A DNA stretch of 64,000 bases from Stutzerimonas degradans (GTDB taxonomy: Bacteria > Pseudomonadota > Gammaproteobacteria > Pseudomonadales > Pseudomonadaceae): NCBI RefSeq assembly GCF_024448505.1, contig NZ_JAMOHV010000017.1, positions 1 to 64,000 of the forward strand, in the 5' to 3' direction. Under the pieces are notes generated by a model, which was not told the DNA's origin, made no database searches, and worked only from the letters and a program-made list of their open reading frames with translations. A program made the translations under genes and the position numbers. Shown one piece after another: positions 51,567 to 63,512 of this stretch. The stretch's first letter is position 1, and each line of letters starts with the position of its first letter.

Positions 51567-52349
51567 ATGACAGTCACCATCAAGACGCCCGAAGACATCG
51601 AGAAAATGCGTATCGCCGGCCGGCTCGCCGCCGAGGTACTGGAAATGATCGAAGAGCATGTCAAGGCCGGCGTCACCACCGATGAACTGGATCGCCTCTG
51701 CCACGACTACATCGTCAACGTGCAACAAGCGATTCCGGCGCCGCTCAACTACAAGGGCTTCCCCAAGTCGATCTGTACGTCGCTGAATCACGTCGTCTGC
51801 CACGGAATTCCCAACGATAAGCCGTTGAAGGATGGCGACATCGTCAATATCGACATCACCGTAATCAAGGATGGCTACCACGGTGACACCAGCCGGATGT
51901 TCATCGTCGGCCAGGTACCGGAATGGGCGCAGCGGCTGTGTAAGGTGACTCAGGAATGCCTATATATAGGCATCGAAATGGTCCGCCCCGGTGCTCGCCT
52001 GGGCGATATTGGCGAGGCGATCCAGAAACACGCCGAAAAGAACGGCTTCTCCGTCGTGCGCGAATACTGCGGGCATGGCATCGGCAAGGTCTTCCACGAG
52101 GAGCCGCAGGTACTGCACTACGGCCGTGCCGGCACCGGCATGGAACTCAAGGAAGGCATGACCTTCACCATCGAGCCGATGATCAACCAGGGCCGCGCCG
52201 AAACACGCCTGCTCGGTGACGGCTGGACCGCAATCACCAAGGATCGCAAGCTCTCCGCCCAGTGGGAACACACCATTCTGGTCACCGCCAGCGGCTACGA
52301 GATCTTTACCCTGCGCCGGGACGACACCATCGCGCGCACCTCGGCCTGA
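51567..52349 (+). CDS. map: Type I methionine aminopeptidase
   Basis: This 260-residue metalloenzyme removes initiator methionine. The metal ligands are visible: Asp in VNIDITV and DTSRMF (about 94-111), His in CGHGIGKVFHEEP near 170-182, Glu in FTIEPM, and Glu in QWEHTILV. It is divergent from rpsB and followed 33 bp downstream by glnD, the usual gammaproteobacterial order. Confidence 0.98.
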   Translation: MTVTIKTPEDIEKMRIAGRLAAEVLEMIEEHVKAGVTTDELDRLCHDYIVNVQQAIPAPLNYKGFPKSICTSLNHVVCHGIPNDKPLKDGDIVNIDITVIKDGYHGDTSRMFIVGQVPEWAQRLCKVTQECLYIGIEMVRPGARLGDIGEAIQKHAEKNGFSVVREYCGHGIGKVFHEEPQVLHYGRAGTGMELKEGMTFTIEPMINQGRAETRLLGDGWTAITKDRKLSAQWEHTILVTASGYEIFTLRRDDTIARTSA

Positions 52350-52382
52350 CCTTTCCATCGTTTGCGGCATCAGGGGGTTCGC

Positions 52383-55085
52383 ATGCCTCAGGTTGATCCA
52401 GAGCTGTTCGATCGCAGCCAGTTCCAGGCCGAACTGGCGCTCAAGGCCAGCCCGATTGCCGCATTCAAGAAAGCCATCCGCCAGGCCCGCGAGGTGCTCG
52501 ACAAACGCTTTCGGGATGGCCGGGAGATTCGCCGGCTGATCGAAGACCGCGCCTGGTTCACCGATCAGATCCTGCGCGCAGCCTGGAGCCGCTTCGACTG
52601 GGATAAGGGTGCGGATATCGCGCTGGTTGCGGTCGGCGGCTACGGTCGCGGCGAGCTGCACCCCTACTCCGACATCGACCTGCTGATCCTGCTCGACGAT
52701 AGCGACCACGAATTGTTCCGTGAGTCGATCGAGGGGTTTCTGACGCTGCTCTGGGACATCGGGCTGGAAGTCGGCCAGAGCGTGCGCTCGATCGCCGAAT
52801 GCGCCGAGGAGGCGCGCGCCGACCTCACCGTCATCACCAATCTGATGGAAAGCCGCACCATCGCCGGCCCCGAGCCGTTGCGCAGGAAGATGCTGGAAGT
52901 CACCCGCCCCGAGGTGATGTGGCCGAGCAAGGATTTCTTCCTCGCCAAGCGTAACGAGCAGCGCCAGCGGCATTCCAAGTACAACAATACCGAATACAAC
53001 CTGGAGCCGAACGTGAAGCGCTCGCCTGGCGGCCTGCGCGACATCCAGACGATTCTCTGGATCGCCCGTCGGCAATTCGGCACGCTCGATCTGCAGGCCA
53101 TGGTCGACCAGGGTTTCCTCACCGAGGGCGAACTCAGCCTGCTGACCGCCGCCCAGGAGTTTCTCTGGAAGGTACGCTACGGCCTGCACATGCTCGCCGG
53201 GCGTGCGGAGGATCGCCTGCTGTTCGATCACCAGCGCTCACTCGCCGCCCTGCTCGGCTACGAGGACAGCGACGCCAAGCTGGCCATCGAACGCTTCATG
53301 CAGAAGTACTATCGGGTGGTGATGAGCGTCGCCGAGCTGAGCGATCTGGTCGGCCAGCACTTCGCCGAGGTCATCCTCTGGGAAGGCGATTCCGGTCCGA
53401 GCACCAAGCTCAATAGTCGCTTCCTGGTGCGTGACGACTACCTCGAAGTTCGCGACCCGGCGGTCTTCAAGCGCACCCCGTTTGCGATCCTGGAAACCTT
53501 CGTCCTGCTTGCCCAGCATCCGCGGATTCAGGGCGTGCGCGCCAACACCATCCGCCTGCTACGCGATCATCGCTACCTGATCGACGATGACTTTCGCAGC
53601 GACATTCGCAACACCAGCCTGTTCATCGAGCTGTTCAAGTGCAAGGAAGGCATCCACCGCAACCTGCGGCGGATGAACCGCTACGGCATTCTCGGCCGCT
53701 ACCTCCCGGAATTTGGCCATATCGTCGGACAGATGCAGCACGACCTGTTCCACATCTATACGGTCGACGCCCACACGCTCAACGTCATCAAATACCTGCG
53801 CAAGCTGACCAAGCCGGGCGTGGCGGAGAAGTATCCGCTGGCCAGCGCGCTGATCGAGCGCCTGCCCAAGCCGGAGCTGATCTATATCGCGGGGCTCTAT
53901 CACGACATAGCCAAGGGCCGCGGCGGCGATCACTCCGAACTGGGCGCGGTGGATGCCGAGCAGTTCTGCAACCGACACAAGCTGCCGGCCTGGGATACGC
54001 GACTGGTCGTCTGGCTGGTACAGAATCACCTGGTCATGTCCACGACCGCCCAGCGCAAGGACCTTTCCGATCCACAGGTGATCATCGATTTTGCCCAGCA
54101 GGTAGGCGACGAGACGCATCTCGATTATCTCTACGTGCTGACCGTCGCGGACATCAACGCGACCAATCCGACGCTCTGGAATTCCTGGCGCGCGAGCCTG
54201 CTGCGCCAGCTGCACACCGCCACCCAGCGCGCGTTGCAGCGCGGCCTGGAGAATCCGCTGGGGCGCGAGGAGCAAATCCGCCAGACCCAGCGCGCCGCAC
54301 TGGACGAACTGGTGCGCAACGGCGGCGACCCCGACGAGGCTGAGCAGCTGTGGGCGCAACTGGGCGATGACTATTTCATGCGCCACTCGGCCAGCGACGT
54401 GGCCTGGCATACCGCGGCGATCCTCGCGCACGGCGAAGACAACGGTCCGCTGGTGCTGATCAAGGAAACCACGCAGCGCGAGTTCGAGGGCGGCACGCAG
54501 ATCTTCATCTATGCGCCGGACCAGCACGATTTCTTCGCCGTGACGGTGGCGGCGATGGACCAGCTCAACCTGAACATCCACGACGCCCGCATCATCACCT
54601 CGAGCAGCCAGTTCACGCTCGACACCTACATCGTGCTGGACGCCGACGGCACGCCGATCGGCGACAACCGCGAGCGGATCGAGGAAATTCGCCAGGGCCT
54701 GATCGACACGGTGCGCAATCCCGACGAGTACCTCACCATCATCCAGCGCCACGTGCCGCGCCAGCTCAAGCACTTCGCCTTCCCGCCGCAGGTCACGATC
54801 CATAACGATACCCAGCGCCCGCAGACGATCATTGAGATCATCGCGCCGGATCGTCCCGGCCTGCTTGCCCGCGTCGGGCAGCTGTTCCTGGCCTTCGATC
54901 TGTCGGTGCAGAACGCCAAGATCGCCACACTGGGCGAGCGGGTCGAGGACGTGTTCTTCGTCACCAACGCCAATAATCAGCCGCTATCGGACCCACAGCT
55001 CTGCACGCAGCTGCAGCAGGCGCTGATCGCGCAACTGCAGCAGGAAAACGAGCATCAGCCGTCGCCGAGCAGCTTCACCATCTGA
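52383..55085 (+). CDS. glnD: Bifunctional uridylyltransferase/uridylyl-removing enzyme GlnD
   Basis: This 900-residue sensor of glutamine adds UMP to, or removes it from, PII proteins. The nucleotidyltransferase motif [17 protein letters not shown] is near 86-102. The HD hydrolase has [15 protein letters not shown] near 510-524. Two C-terminal ACT domains (about 710-790 and 820-890) bind glutamine; the second begins [15 protein letters not shown]. The ATG at 52383 gives the P. aeruginosa length. It converges with the Mrp operon with 15 bp between. Confidence 0.98.
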   Translation: MPQVDPELFDRSQFQAELALKASPIAAFKKAIRQAREVLDKRFRDGREIRRLIEDRAWFTDQILRAAWSRFDWDKGADIALVAVGGYGRGELHPYSDIDLLILLDDSDHELFRESIEGFLTLLWDIGLEVGQSVRSIAECAEEARADLTVITNLMESRTIAGPEPLRRKMLEVTRPEVMWPSKDFFLAKRNEQRQRHSKYNNTEYNLEPNVKRSPGGLRDIQTILWIARRQFGTLDLQAMVDQGFLTEGELSLLTAAQEFLWKVRYGLHMLAGRAEDRLLFDHQRSLAALLGYEDSDAKLAIERFMQKYYRVVMSVAELSDLVGQHFAEVILWEGDSGPSTKLNSRFLVRDDYLEVRDPAVFKRTPFAILETFVLLAQHPRIQGVRANTIRLLRDHRYLIDDDFRSDIRNTSLFIELFKCKEGIHRNLRRMNRYGILGRYLPEFGHIVGQMQHDLFHIYTVDAHTLNVIKYLRKLTKPGVAEKYPLASALIERLPKPELIYIAGLYHDIAKGRGGDHSELGAVDAEQFCNRHKLPAWDTRLVVWLVQNHLVMSTTAQRKDLSDPQVIIDFAQQVGDETHLDYLYVLTVADINATNPTLWNSWRASLLRQLHTATQRALQRGLENPLGREEQIRQTQRAALDELVRNGGDPDEAEQLWAQLGDDYFMRHSASDVAWHTAAILAHGEDNGPLVLIKETTQREFEGGTQIFIYAPDQHDFFAVTVAAMDQLNLNIHDARIITSSSQFTLDTYIVLDADGTPIGDNRERIEEIRQGLIDTVRNPDEYLTIIQRHVPRQLKHFAFPPQVTIHNDTQRPQTIIEIIAPDRPGLLARVGQLFLAFDLSVQNAKIATLGERVEDVFFVTNANNQPLSDPQLCTQLQQALIAQLQQENEHQPSPSSFTI

Positions 55086-55100
55086 CGCTGCGCGACAGCT

Positions 55101-55436
55101 TTACTGCCAGGGCTTGCCGCGCGTGCGCTCGAAGAACGGTAGCTTCTGCTGCATTGCCGCCTTGGCCAGCATGTGCGCACTCACCGGGGCGGTGAGGAAG
55201 AGAAACAGGGTGATCAGCAACTCGTGCAGACTCAGCCCCTCGGTCCGGCTGCCAAAGAAGATCATCGACGCAATGACAATTCCGCCAACCCCCAGCGTGG
55301 TCGCCTTGGTCGGGCCATGCAGGCGGGTATAGAAATCCGGCAGACGGTACAGGCCGATGGCACCGACCAGCGCGAACAGACTGCCGACGATCAGGCAAAC
55401 GCTTACCAGCAACTCGATCCAGAAAGGCATGCGCAA
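55101..55436 (-). CDS. mrpG: Mrp/Sha antiporter subunit G
   Basis: This 111-residue membrane protein has three hydrophobic segments and the MrpG core GAIGLYRLPDFYTRLHGPTKATTLG near 25-49. It is the last gene of the operon and a small subunit required for assembly of the multi-subunit Na+(K+)/H+ antiporter. Its start is 3 bp after the mrpF stop. Confidence 0.93.
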   Translation of the reverse strand: MRMPFWIELLVSVCLIVGSLFALVGAIGLYRLPDFYTRLHGPTKATTLGVGGIVIASMIFFGSRTEGLSLHELLITLFLFLTAPVSAHMLAKAAMQQKLPFFERTRGKPWQ

Positions 55437-55439
55437 TCC

Positions 55440-55709
55440 TCAGTCAATGATGTCGCCGTGCAGCAGGTGCTTGCCTACTGCGACCGTGCTGATGAACCCC
55501 ATCACCGCGATCAGTAGCGCAGCCTCGAAGAACAGCTCCGACGCCAGCCAGATGCCGAACAGCACGATCAGCGCGAGCGCGTTGATGTAGAGCGTATCAA
55601 GCGCCAGCACCCGATCCGGCATCTCTGGGCCGATGATCAGACGTGCCAGGTTGAGTATCGCCGCCAGCGACATGATCGCCAGGCAGATGGGTATCACGTA
55701 CGTGAGCAT
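55440..55709 (-). CDS. mrpF: Mrp/Sha antiporter subunit F
   Basis: This 89-residue protein has three transmembrane segments and the conserved GPEMPDRVLALDTL loop near 27-40. It is a small subunit of the Mrp complex. Its start overlaps the end of mrpE by 16 bp, the largest overlap in the operon. Confidence 0.93.
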   Translation of the reverse strand: MLTYVIPICLAIMSLAAILNLARLIIGPEMPDRVLALDTLYINALALIVLFGIWLASELFFEAALLIAVMGFISTVAVGKHLLHGDIID

Positions 55710-56193
55710 TCAAAAATCTCCAGCAGCGGCGCCTCGTAGCGCGACTTCACCTCGTGCACCAGCGCCTCGACGTCCGGCGCGTCCAAGGCGTGCAACAGCA
55801 GGGTCTTGTGATCCGGACTCAGACCGGCCGACACCGTGCCCGGGGTGAGCGAGATGATGCTGGTCAGTACCGCAAGCACGAAATCATCCTCGATCGCCAT
55901 CGGCACCTCGACGAACGCCGGGGCGAGCCGGCTCTTCGGTCCGAGCACCAGTTTGGCGACATGCAGATTCGCCACCACGATGTCGTAGAACACCAGGGCG
56001 ATGAAGCGGCACAGCAGCAACGGTTTGCGCACCGTCGGAACCTCGATGAGAAAACACCGCAGCAGCAGCGGCAGGCCCCAACCGAGCACAGCACCGAGCA
56101 CCACATGACCGGTGCTCAAGGTGTTGTTCAACATCAGCCACAGCAGCGTGAGCAATACGCTGAGGGCAGGATGAGGCAGCCAGCGTGACTTCT

Positions 56194-56197
<4 letters not shown>
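55694..56197 (-). CDS. mrpE: Mrp/Sha antiporter subunit E
   Basis: This 167-residue subunit has two or three N-terminal membrane segments and a cytosolic domain containing SLTPGTVSAGLSPDHKTLLLHALD, the MrpE hallmark. The ATG at 56197 overlaps the mrpD stop by 4 bp; the longer frame upstream is mrpD in another frame. It is thought to help assemble or stabilise the complex. Confidence 0.93.
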
Positions 56198-57698
<1,501 letters not shown>

Positions 57699-57702
<4 letters not shown>

Positions 57703-58028
57703 TCGCCCGGCTCCTGACCATCCACATGATCCGTGCGCAGCTCACCGAGCCCACGCAAAGCCAGTACCACCACGAACGCGGTCATGGCGAAACCGATGAC
57801 GATCGCAGTCAGCACCAGCGCCTGTGGCAGCGGGTCGCCATACTCCGCGCTCTGCCCGATGACTGCGGGCACTCCGGTCGCCAGACGGCCCATCGAAAAA
57901 ATGAACAGGTTGACCGCATAAGAAATCAGCGTCAGCCCCACAACCACCGGAAAGATCCGCGCCCGCAACAGCAGGTAAACGCCACTGGCGGTCATCACGC
58001 CCAGGGTGATGGCAAACAAAGCTTCCAT
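57699..58028 (-). CDS. mrpC: Mrp/Sha antiporter subunit C
   Basis: This 109-residue NuoK-like subunit has three membrane segments. LLLRARIFPVVVGLTLISYAVNLFI near 19-43 and DPLPQALVLTAIVIGFAMTAF near 70-90 are typical. It starts at the last base of mrpA and overlaps mrpD by 4 bp. Confidence 0.94.
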
Positions 58029-60820
58029 CAGAGCACCTCCTTGCTCGTTTCGTCCTGACCGACATGGCCGATGTTGGAGAGGATCAGCAGCGTCGCGCCG
58101 ACGACCACCAGATAAACCCCGAGATCGAACAGCATCGCGGTCGCCAGCTCGAATTCGCCCACCAGCGGCAAATCAAAATGCCCGAACGCCGAAGTCAGGA
58201 ACGGATAGCCGAACAGCCAGCTGCCAAGCCCGGTCAGCCCGGCGATCAGCAACCCAGCGCCACTGATCGCGTGATAGCTCACCGGCTGACGCTCCTGTGC
58301 CCAGGCGACCCCGTGTGAGATGTACTGCAGGATCAACGCCGCGGCGGTAATCAGTCCGGCGATGAAGCCCCCCCCTGGCAGATTGTGCCCGCGCAAGAAG
58401 ATGAAGACCGAAATCAGCATGGCCAGCGGCAGCAAAGCCCGCGCCAGTACATCGAGGATCATCGGATGGCTGTCCGGCGACCACGGTCTGCCACCATAGT
58501 CACGCAACGGATGCGGCAGGTGCAGGCCATACAGCAGGCCATAGATGGCCACGCCGGCGATTGCCAGCACACTGATCTCACCGAGCGTATCGAAGCCGCG
58601 GAAGTCCACCAGAATCACGTTGACTACGTTGGTCCCGCCGCCACCGGACACACTGTTCTCCAGGAAAAAGCCCGCGATGCTTTCATATGGACGGGTCAGT
58701 ACCGCGTACGCCAGCAAAGCGACCATCGTGCCGCAACCGCCGGCGAGGAGCAGGTCGCGCAGGCTACGCAGACTGCTGGATTCGGCCGGGGTCCGATCAG
58801 GCATGAAGAACAGCGCCAGGATCAGCAGGATGATCGATACCACCTCGACTGACAGCTGGGTCAGCGCCAAATCGGGCGCCGAATAGCGAGCGAATGCCAG
58901 AGACACCATCAGCCCGACCACTCCAAGCACCATCAGCGAAATCAGCCGGCGACGGTGAAAGAGCACAGTCAGCAGCGAGGCCAGCGCGAGGATCGCCATG
59001 CCCAGCACCGTCACGCCATCGAACGGGGTCATGGCGACGCTGCCGTGGAATGAGTCCAGCGTCGACAGCGCGAACACCACCAGCGCCAGCGCACTGGTCA
59101 ACATCAGCGCCAGGTAACGCTGCAGCGAGCCGTTATCCAGGCCATCGGTGAGCTTGCGTGCTGCTGCCGTGAGTGCACTCATGGCGCGCTCGAAGACCGC
59201 CAGCGAGTCGACCACCGGCAGCCCCTCGTACCAGCGGAATATCCAGCGGCGCAGCGAATAGATCAGCACGCCACCGGCCAGCGCCAGGAAACTCATCATC
59301 AGCGGCAGGTTGAATCCGTGCCAGATCGCCAGGCTGTACTGCGGCGCTTCGCTGTTCAGGCTTGCCGATACGGCCGACGCCAGCAGTGGCGCCACTGTAT
59401 AGGCGGGGAGCATGCCCACCAGCAGGCAGAGCAGTACCAGCACCTCCACCGGAATCTTCATGTAGCGCGCCGGCTCATGCGGCGGGTATTTCGGCAGGTC
59501 GATCGGCTCGCCGTTGTAAAACACGTCATGAATGAAGCGCAGCGAATAAGCCACCGAGAAGGCGCTGGCAATCGTCGCCAGCGCCGGGATGATCCAGTAG
59601 AAGCTGCCGAGCAAATGCTGGTCCAGCGTTTCGGTGAAGAACATTTCCTTGCTGAGGAAACCGTTGAGCAACGGCACACCGGCCATCGCCAACGACGCCA
59701 CCATCGCCAGCATCGCGGTATGTGGCATGTACTTCCACATGCCGTTGATGCGCCGCATGTCCCGTGTACCGGTTTCATGGTCGATGATGCCGGCGGCCAT
59801 GAACAGCGAGGCCTTGAAGGTCGCGTGGTTGATGATATGGAAGATCGCCGCCACCGCTGCCAACCGCGAATCCAGCCCGAACAACAGCGTGATCAGACCC
59901 AGGTGACTGATTGTGGAATAGGCCAGCAGTCCCTTGAGGTCGTGCTGGAACAGCGCCATCACCGCGCCCACCAGCAGGGTCGCAAGGCCGGTCATGCTCA
60001 CCAGATAGAACCACAAATCCGAGTACGCCAACGCCGGATACAGGCGGGCAAGCAGGAACACCCCGGCCTTCACCATCGTCGCTGAGTGTAGGAAGGCCGA
60101 GACTGGTGTCGGCGCCGCCATCGCCTGTGGTAACCAGAAGTGAAACGGAAATTGTGCCGATTTGGTGAAAACGCCCAAAAGCACCAGCACCAGGATCACC
60201 GGATACAGCGCACTGTTGCGAATCACCTCGCCTGCATCGAGCACGCTGCTGAGTTCGAAGCTGCCGACCACCTGACCGATCAGCAGCACCCCGGCGAGCA
60301 GCGCCAGACCGCCGCCGCCCGTCACTGCCAGCGCCATGCGTGCGCCCTGGCGGGCGTCGGCGCGGTGGTTCCAGTAGCCGATCAACAGGAACGACGACAG
60401 ACTCGTCAGCTCCCAGAACATCAGCATCAGCAGCAGGTTTTCCGACAGCACGATGCCCAGCATCGAGCCCATGAACAGCAGGAAGAAGCCGAAGAAGCGC
60501 CCCATCGGATCGCGCTTGGCCAAGTAGTAGCGCGCATACAGAATGACCAGCAGGCCGATGCCGAGAATCAGCAGCGCAAACAGAAAGCCCAGACCATCCA
60601 GACGCAGACTCAGATTCAGCCCCAACTCCGGCAACCAGGGCACCTGCACGATCTGCACCTTCCCGGCGAACACTGCAGAGCGCTCGGAGAGCAGCAGCAC
60701 CAGGGCGGCCAACGGCCCGATGCCGGCTCCGAAGGCGCACGCCGAGCGGCCGGCGCGCTCCAGCAGCAACGGCAGACAAATGCCCAAGAAAGGCAAAGCG
60801 ATGATCAACGCAAGCGTCAT
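58028..60820 (-). CDS. mrpA: Fused Mrp/Sha antiporter subunit A/B
   Basis: This 930-residue protein is the largest antiporter subunit. The NuoL-like MrpA part (about 1-770) has [20 protein letters not shown] near 132-151 and [26 protein letters not shown] near 217. The end (about 790-925) is the MrpB domain, starting [29 protein letters not shown]. The fusion marks the six-gene group 2 Mrp systems of Pseudomonas. The complex exchanges cytoplasmic Na+ (or K+) for protons and supports salt and alkali tolerance. It is the first gene of the operon. Confidence 0.96.
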   Translation of the reverse strand: MTLALIIALPFLGICLPLLLERAGRSACAFGAGIGPLAALVLLLSERSAVFAGKVQIVQVPWLPELGLNLSLRLDGLGFLFALLILGIGLLVILYARYYLAKRDPMGRFFGFFLLFMGSMLGIVLSENLLLMLMFWELTSLSSFLLIGYWNHRADARQGARMALAVTGGGGLALLAGVLLIGQVVGSFELSSVLDAGEVIRNSALYPVILVLVLLGVFTKSAQFPFHFWLPQAMAAPTPVSAFLHSATMVKAGVFLLARLYPALAYSDLWFYLVSMTGLATLLVGAVMALFQHDLKGLLAYSTISHLGLITLLFGLDSRLAAVAAIFHIINHATFKASLFMAAGIIDHETGTRDMRRINGMWKYMPHTAMLAMVASLAMAGVPLLNGFLSKEMFFTETLDQHLLGSFYWIIPALATIASAFSVAYSLRFIHDVFYNGEPIDLPKYPPHEPARYMKIPVEVLVLLCLLVGMLPAYTVAPLLASAVSASLNSEAPQYSLAIWHGFNLPLMMSFLALAGGVLIYSLRRWIFRWYEGLPVVDSLAVFERAMSALTAAARKLTDGLDNGSLQRYLALMLTSALALVVFALSTLDSFHGSVAMTPFDGVTVLGMAILALASLLTVLFHRRRLISLMVLGVVGLMVSLAFARYSAPDLALTQLSVEVVSIILLILALFFMPDRTPAESSSLRSLRDLLLAGGCGTMVALLAYAVLTRPYESIAGFFLENSVSGGGGTNVVNVILVDFRGFDTLGEISVLAIAGVAIYGLLYGLHLPHPLRDYGGRPWSPDSHPMILDVLARALLPLAMLISVFIFLRGHNLPGGGFIAGLITAAALILQYISHGVAWAQERQPVSYHAISGAGLLIAGLTGLGSWLFGYPFLTSAFGHFDLPLVGEFELATAMLFDLGVYLVVVGATLLILSNIGHVGQDETSKEVL

Positions 60821-60960
60821 GGGAAACTCTCTGGGCCGTCCGGCTCGACGGCATTTCTTCTTCTAAGCGAACTGACTATCAGCTCGCGCGCATACATAGA
60901 TGCGCTCGATTATCCATATCACCGCAGTGAACGTCATGGGTCCATGTATTACGAAAAACA

Positions 60961-61000
60961 AAAAGGCGCCGCCTCGCCGCAAAGCGAAGCCGCGCCTTTT
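60961..61000 (-). terminator. Intrinsic terminator after the glycine-zipper lipoprotein gene
   Basis: AAAAGGCGC (60961-60969) and GCGCCTTTT (60992-61000) form the stem base, with a GC-rich inner arm. TTTTTGTTTTT follows on the minus strand. It separates the lipoprotein gene from the Mrp operon. Confidence 0.85.
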
Positions 61001-61014
61001 GTAGGGTCCCGCCG

Positions 61015-61476
61015 TCAGGGTGTGACGCGACTGGTTCCGCTTACGCTCAGGATGCGTACCCGCTGGCCGACCCTGAATACCTGGTTCGGCTCGACTTCCT
61101 GCACATAGGCGCGGATATTGCCGTCGTCCTCACGCACGGTGATCTCGACGCCCTGCGTGCGGGTGAAGCCCTCCTCCGCCGCCGCGCCGAGCATGCCACC
61201 CGCAACCGCACCGATGACCGCCGCGACGGCACTACCGCGCCCGCCGCCGACACCGCTGCCGGCGACTCCGCCCACGATGGCGCCAGCACCGGTGCCAATC
61301 GGCGTCTTGGTTCCTTCGATCTTGACCGGTCGCAGCGACTCGATGGTGCCATAGCGAACAGTCTGGACGGCACGCGCCTCATCACGCGAATAGGTGTCGC
61401 CCGTCAGGCTGGACGCGCAGCCGCCGACCGCGAGAGCTACGGCAGTGAGTGAAGCGATACAAATTGACTTGCGCAT
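61015..61476 (-). CDS. Glycine-zipper 2TM lipoprotein (SlyB-like)
   Basis: This 153-residue outer-membrane lipoprotein has a signal peptide ending in lipobox VGGC (Cys about 20). The centre (about 55-100) is a glycine-zipper region with GTGAGAIVGGVAGSGVGGG and AVIGAVAGGMLGAAAEEG, followed by a C-terminal soluble part. SlyB-type proteins help maintain outer-membrane integrity. The ATG at 61476 gives the correct signal peptide. It ends before a terminator that separates it from the Mrp operon. Confidence 0.9.
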   Translation of the reverse strand: MRKSICIASLTAVALAVGGCASSLTGDTYSRDEARAVQTVRYGTIESLRPVKIEGTKTPIGTGAGAIVGGVAGSGVGGGRGSAVAAVIGAVAGGMLGAAAEEGFTRTQGVEITVREDDGNIRAYVQEVEPNQVFRVGQRVRILSVSGTSRVTP

Positions 61477-61589
61477 GGGTTCTCTCCTGAAAAACGAACG
61501 AATCGCTTGGCAACCAACCGGCCCTGCCGCAGCATTCTCGCTGCTTGGCGGCATGCATGGGCCGTCAGATCGTATTCAACCGAACGAGA

Positions 61590-61844
61590 ATGTCCGTGGA
61601 TTATTTCATCATAGCCGTCACCACCTTCGCCGGCCTGGCTTTCCACGCCTGGCTGTTCATCCGCTTTCGCCGCTGGATCGAACGCGACCTGGCCTATTCG
61701 ATCGCCGGCAGCGATCCCGATAAGCGCGCGTGGCTGCTGGGGCGGCTGGGCGAAGCCAAAGCGCAGAAGATCAAGCGGCGGGATCTGCAGGCGTGGCTGG
61801 AGCGCGAAATCCAGCACTATCCAACCCAGCGCGCTCAGCAATAA
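61590..61844 (+). CDS. Small single-pass membrane protein, unknown function
   Basis: This 84-residue protein begins MSVDYFIIAVTTFAGLAFHAWLF, a single N-terminal membrane anchor (about 4-24). A basic, helical cytosolic tail follows, with RRWIERDLAYSIAG and KAQKIKRRDLQAWLERE. Family and role are unknown to me. It is divergent from the lipoprotein gene and converges on pdxH, 43 bp apart. Confidence 0.7.
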   Translation: MSVDYFIIAVTTFAGLAFHAWLFIRFRRWIERDLAYSIAGSDPDKRAWLLGRLGEAKAQKIKRRDLQAWLEREIQHYPTQRAQQ

Positions 61845-61887
61845 GCCCAGTCGGCCGCCGCTCGCTGTCCGGCCAACGGCTTACGCT

Positions 61888-62535
61888 TCAGGGCGCCAGT
61901 CGCCGACGCTCCCAGCCACCGGCTACGCAGCGGTAATCGAGCCGGTCATGCAGGCGGCTCGGACGGCCCTGCCAGAACTCGATACGCTCCGGTATCAACC
62001 GGTAGCCGCCCCAGTGCGGCGGACAATGCGGCGCCTGATCGAGGAAACGTTGTTCGGTTGCTGCGAGCAGGCGTTCCAGCTCTGCGCGATCGGCAATCAC
62101 CTGGCTCTGCGGCGACGCCCAGGCGCCCAGGCGGCTACCCAGTGGCCGTACATGGTAGTAGGCGTCCGACTCTTCGACGCTGACCTTCTCTACCCGCCCC
62201 TCGATACGCACCTGGCGCTCCAGCGTCGGCCAGAAAAACGTCATCGCGGCAAAAGGCTGCCGACTCATCTGCTGCCCCTTGTCGCTGTCGTAGTTAGTGA
62301 AGAACGTGAAACCACGTTCATCCAGCGCCTTGAGCAGCAGAATCCGGCAGTGCGGCCGGCCCGCCTCATCCACGGTCGCCAGCGACATGGCATTGGGCTC
62401 GACCGGCGCCTGCTCGGTCTTCATCGCCTCACCGAACCACTGGCGAAACAGGCTGAACGGTTCGTCAGGAGCGTTCGCTTCGCTGAGTCCTTCACGGGTG
62501 TAGTCGCGGCGCATATCGGCCAGGGACTGGATCAT
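61888..62535 (-). CDS. pdxH: Pyridoxamine 5'-phosphate oxidase
   Basis: This 215-residue FMN enzyme makes pyridoxal phosphate from PNP or [38 protein letters not shown] near 47-81 holds the FMN site. The C-terminal signature is [19 protein letters not shown], ending with the conserved RRLAP. The length and start ([12 protein letters not shown]) match Pseudomonas PdxH. Confidence 0.97.
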   Translation of the reverse strand: MIQSLADMRRDYTREGLSEANAPDEPFSLFRQWFGEAMKTEQAPVEPNAMSLATVDEAGRPHCRILLLKALDERGFTFFTNYDSDKGQQMSRQPFAAMTFFWPTLERQVRIEGRVEKVSVEESDAYYHVRPLGSRLGAWASPQSQVIADRAELERLLAATEQRFLDQAPHCPPHWGGYRLIPERIEFWQGRPSRLHDRLDYRCVAGGWERRRLAP

Positions 62536-62676
62536 TCGCGGGTTCCTTCTTCGTCAAACGGGCCGGATCGAAGGCAGCGCACGGCGCACTCGCCTCACGG
62601 GTGGCGGCCATCGCGCAGCCGCCCGGAGCCTAGCTTATCCCTGCAACCAGGCCGCGCGCTTGATTCAACGCAAAAG

Positions 62677-62702
62677 CAAACGGGCCTGAAAAGGCCCGTT
62701 TG
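62677..62702 (-). terminator. Intrinsic terminator after the OmpA-family lipoprotein gene
   Basis: CAAACGGGCC (62677-62686) and GGCCCGTTTG (62693-62702) pair perfectly around a 6-nt loop, with a T-rich tail (TTTGCTTTTG) on the minus strand. It lies 21 bp past the lipoprotein stop. Confidence 0.85.
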
Positions 62703-62722
62703 ATGATGCCGTTACTGTGCTG

Positions 62723-63379
62723 CTATTTTTCGCTCTTGGCGGTCTTGGCGACAGCAACCTGCGTGGCCGCGGCCGGAGCCGCTGGTGTTGCGGTCGGGTC
62801 ATTATATTCGGCTACTGTCGCCAGCAAGCTGACCTGCTGCGTCAACAGCATCTCTACACGACGATTCAGCGCGCGCCCATCCTTGCTGTCATTGGCTGCC
62901 CGCGGCTTGTCCGACCCCATGCCGCGGATGCGCAGGCGATCGTGCTTCAAACCGCTGAGGCGGAATATGGCGGCCACCGCGCCTGCTCGCTCGCGGCTGA
63001 TGGTGCGATTGATCGCGTCGGAGCCGGTGCTATCCGCATGACCGAGAATGACCACGGCGGCCTTGCTGTCCTTTTCCACCAGTTTGGCTACCCGCGTGAT
63101 GGGACCCAACGTGACCGGCAACAGCATGCCGGGACGATCAGGATTGAACGAGGAGTCGACCGGCGCAGTGATCACCAGCAGATTGTCGCGGCGCTCCAGC
63201 TCGAAGCGGCTGTCCTTAATCGCCTCGCGCAAACGCGGCTCGTAATCGTCCATCCAGGCCGTATCGGCCTTCGCCACGGCAGGCGCCGCAGCCGCAGTCT
63301 CGGTGGGCTTCTCATCCTTGGAGCTGCAGCCGACCACCAACAGGCAGACAATCAGAGAAGCGCTTTTCAGCATGTTCAT
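62723..63379 (-). CDS. OmpA-family lipoprotein
   Basis: This 218-residue lipoprotein has a signal peptide with lipobox VVGC (Cys near 18). An Ala/Pro/Lys linker and a C-terminal OmpA-like peptidoglycan-binding domain follow (about 70-185), with GHADSTGSDAINRTISRERA containing the Asp and Arg that bind diaminopimelate, and RALNRRVEML. It probably tethers the outer membrane to peptidoglycan. A further Ala-rich tail (about 190-218) is unusual. Confidence 0.88.
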   Translation of the reverse strand: MNMLKSASLIVCLLVVGCSSKDEKPTETAAAAPAVAKADTAWMDDYEPRLREAIKDSRFELERRDNLLVITAPVDSSFNPDRPGMLLPVTLGPITRVAKLVEKDSKAAVVILGHADSTGSDAINRTISRERAGAVAAIFRLSGLKHDRLRIRGMGSDKPRAANDSKDGRALNRRVEMLLTQQVSLLATVAEYNDPTATPAAPAAATQVAVAKTAKSEK

Positions 63380-63512
63380 GTGCGGATTCCGTCAGACGTT
63401 TGAGTTCAGATTCTCGCCAGGCAGTCCAGCCGGCAATAATTGAAGAGATTGATCAAATTGTGGCCGCAAGTCCCTGCCCTGCAAAGCCTTGCCATGCAGA
63501 ACTGACGAGCGG

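Noticed and set aside
51960-53231. Minus-strand open frame of 423 codons across map and glnD
   Set aside because: It spans two well-supported plus-strand genes and has no family signature.
58028-60820. MrpA/MrpB fusion as a novel gene fusion
   Set aside because: It is the known layout of group 2 Mrp systems in Pseudomonas and relatives.
63441-63460. TTGATCAA near the OmpA-type gene as an Anr box
   Set aside because: The two half-sites abut with no N4 spacer, so it does not fit the Anr/FNR consensus.
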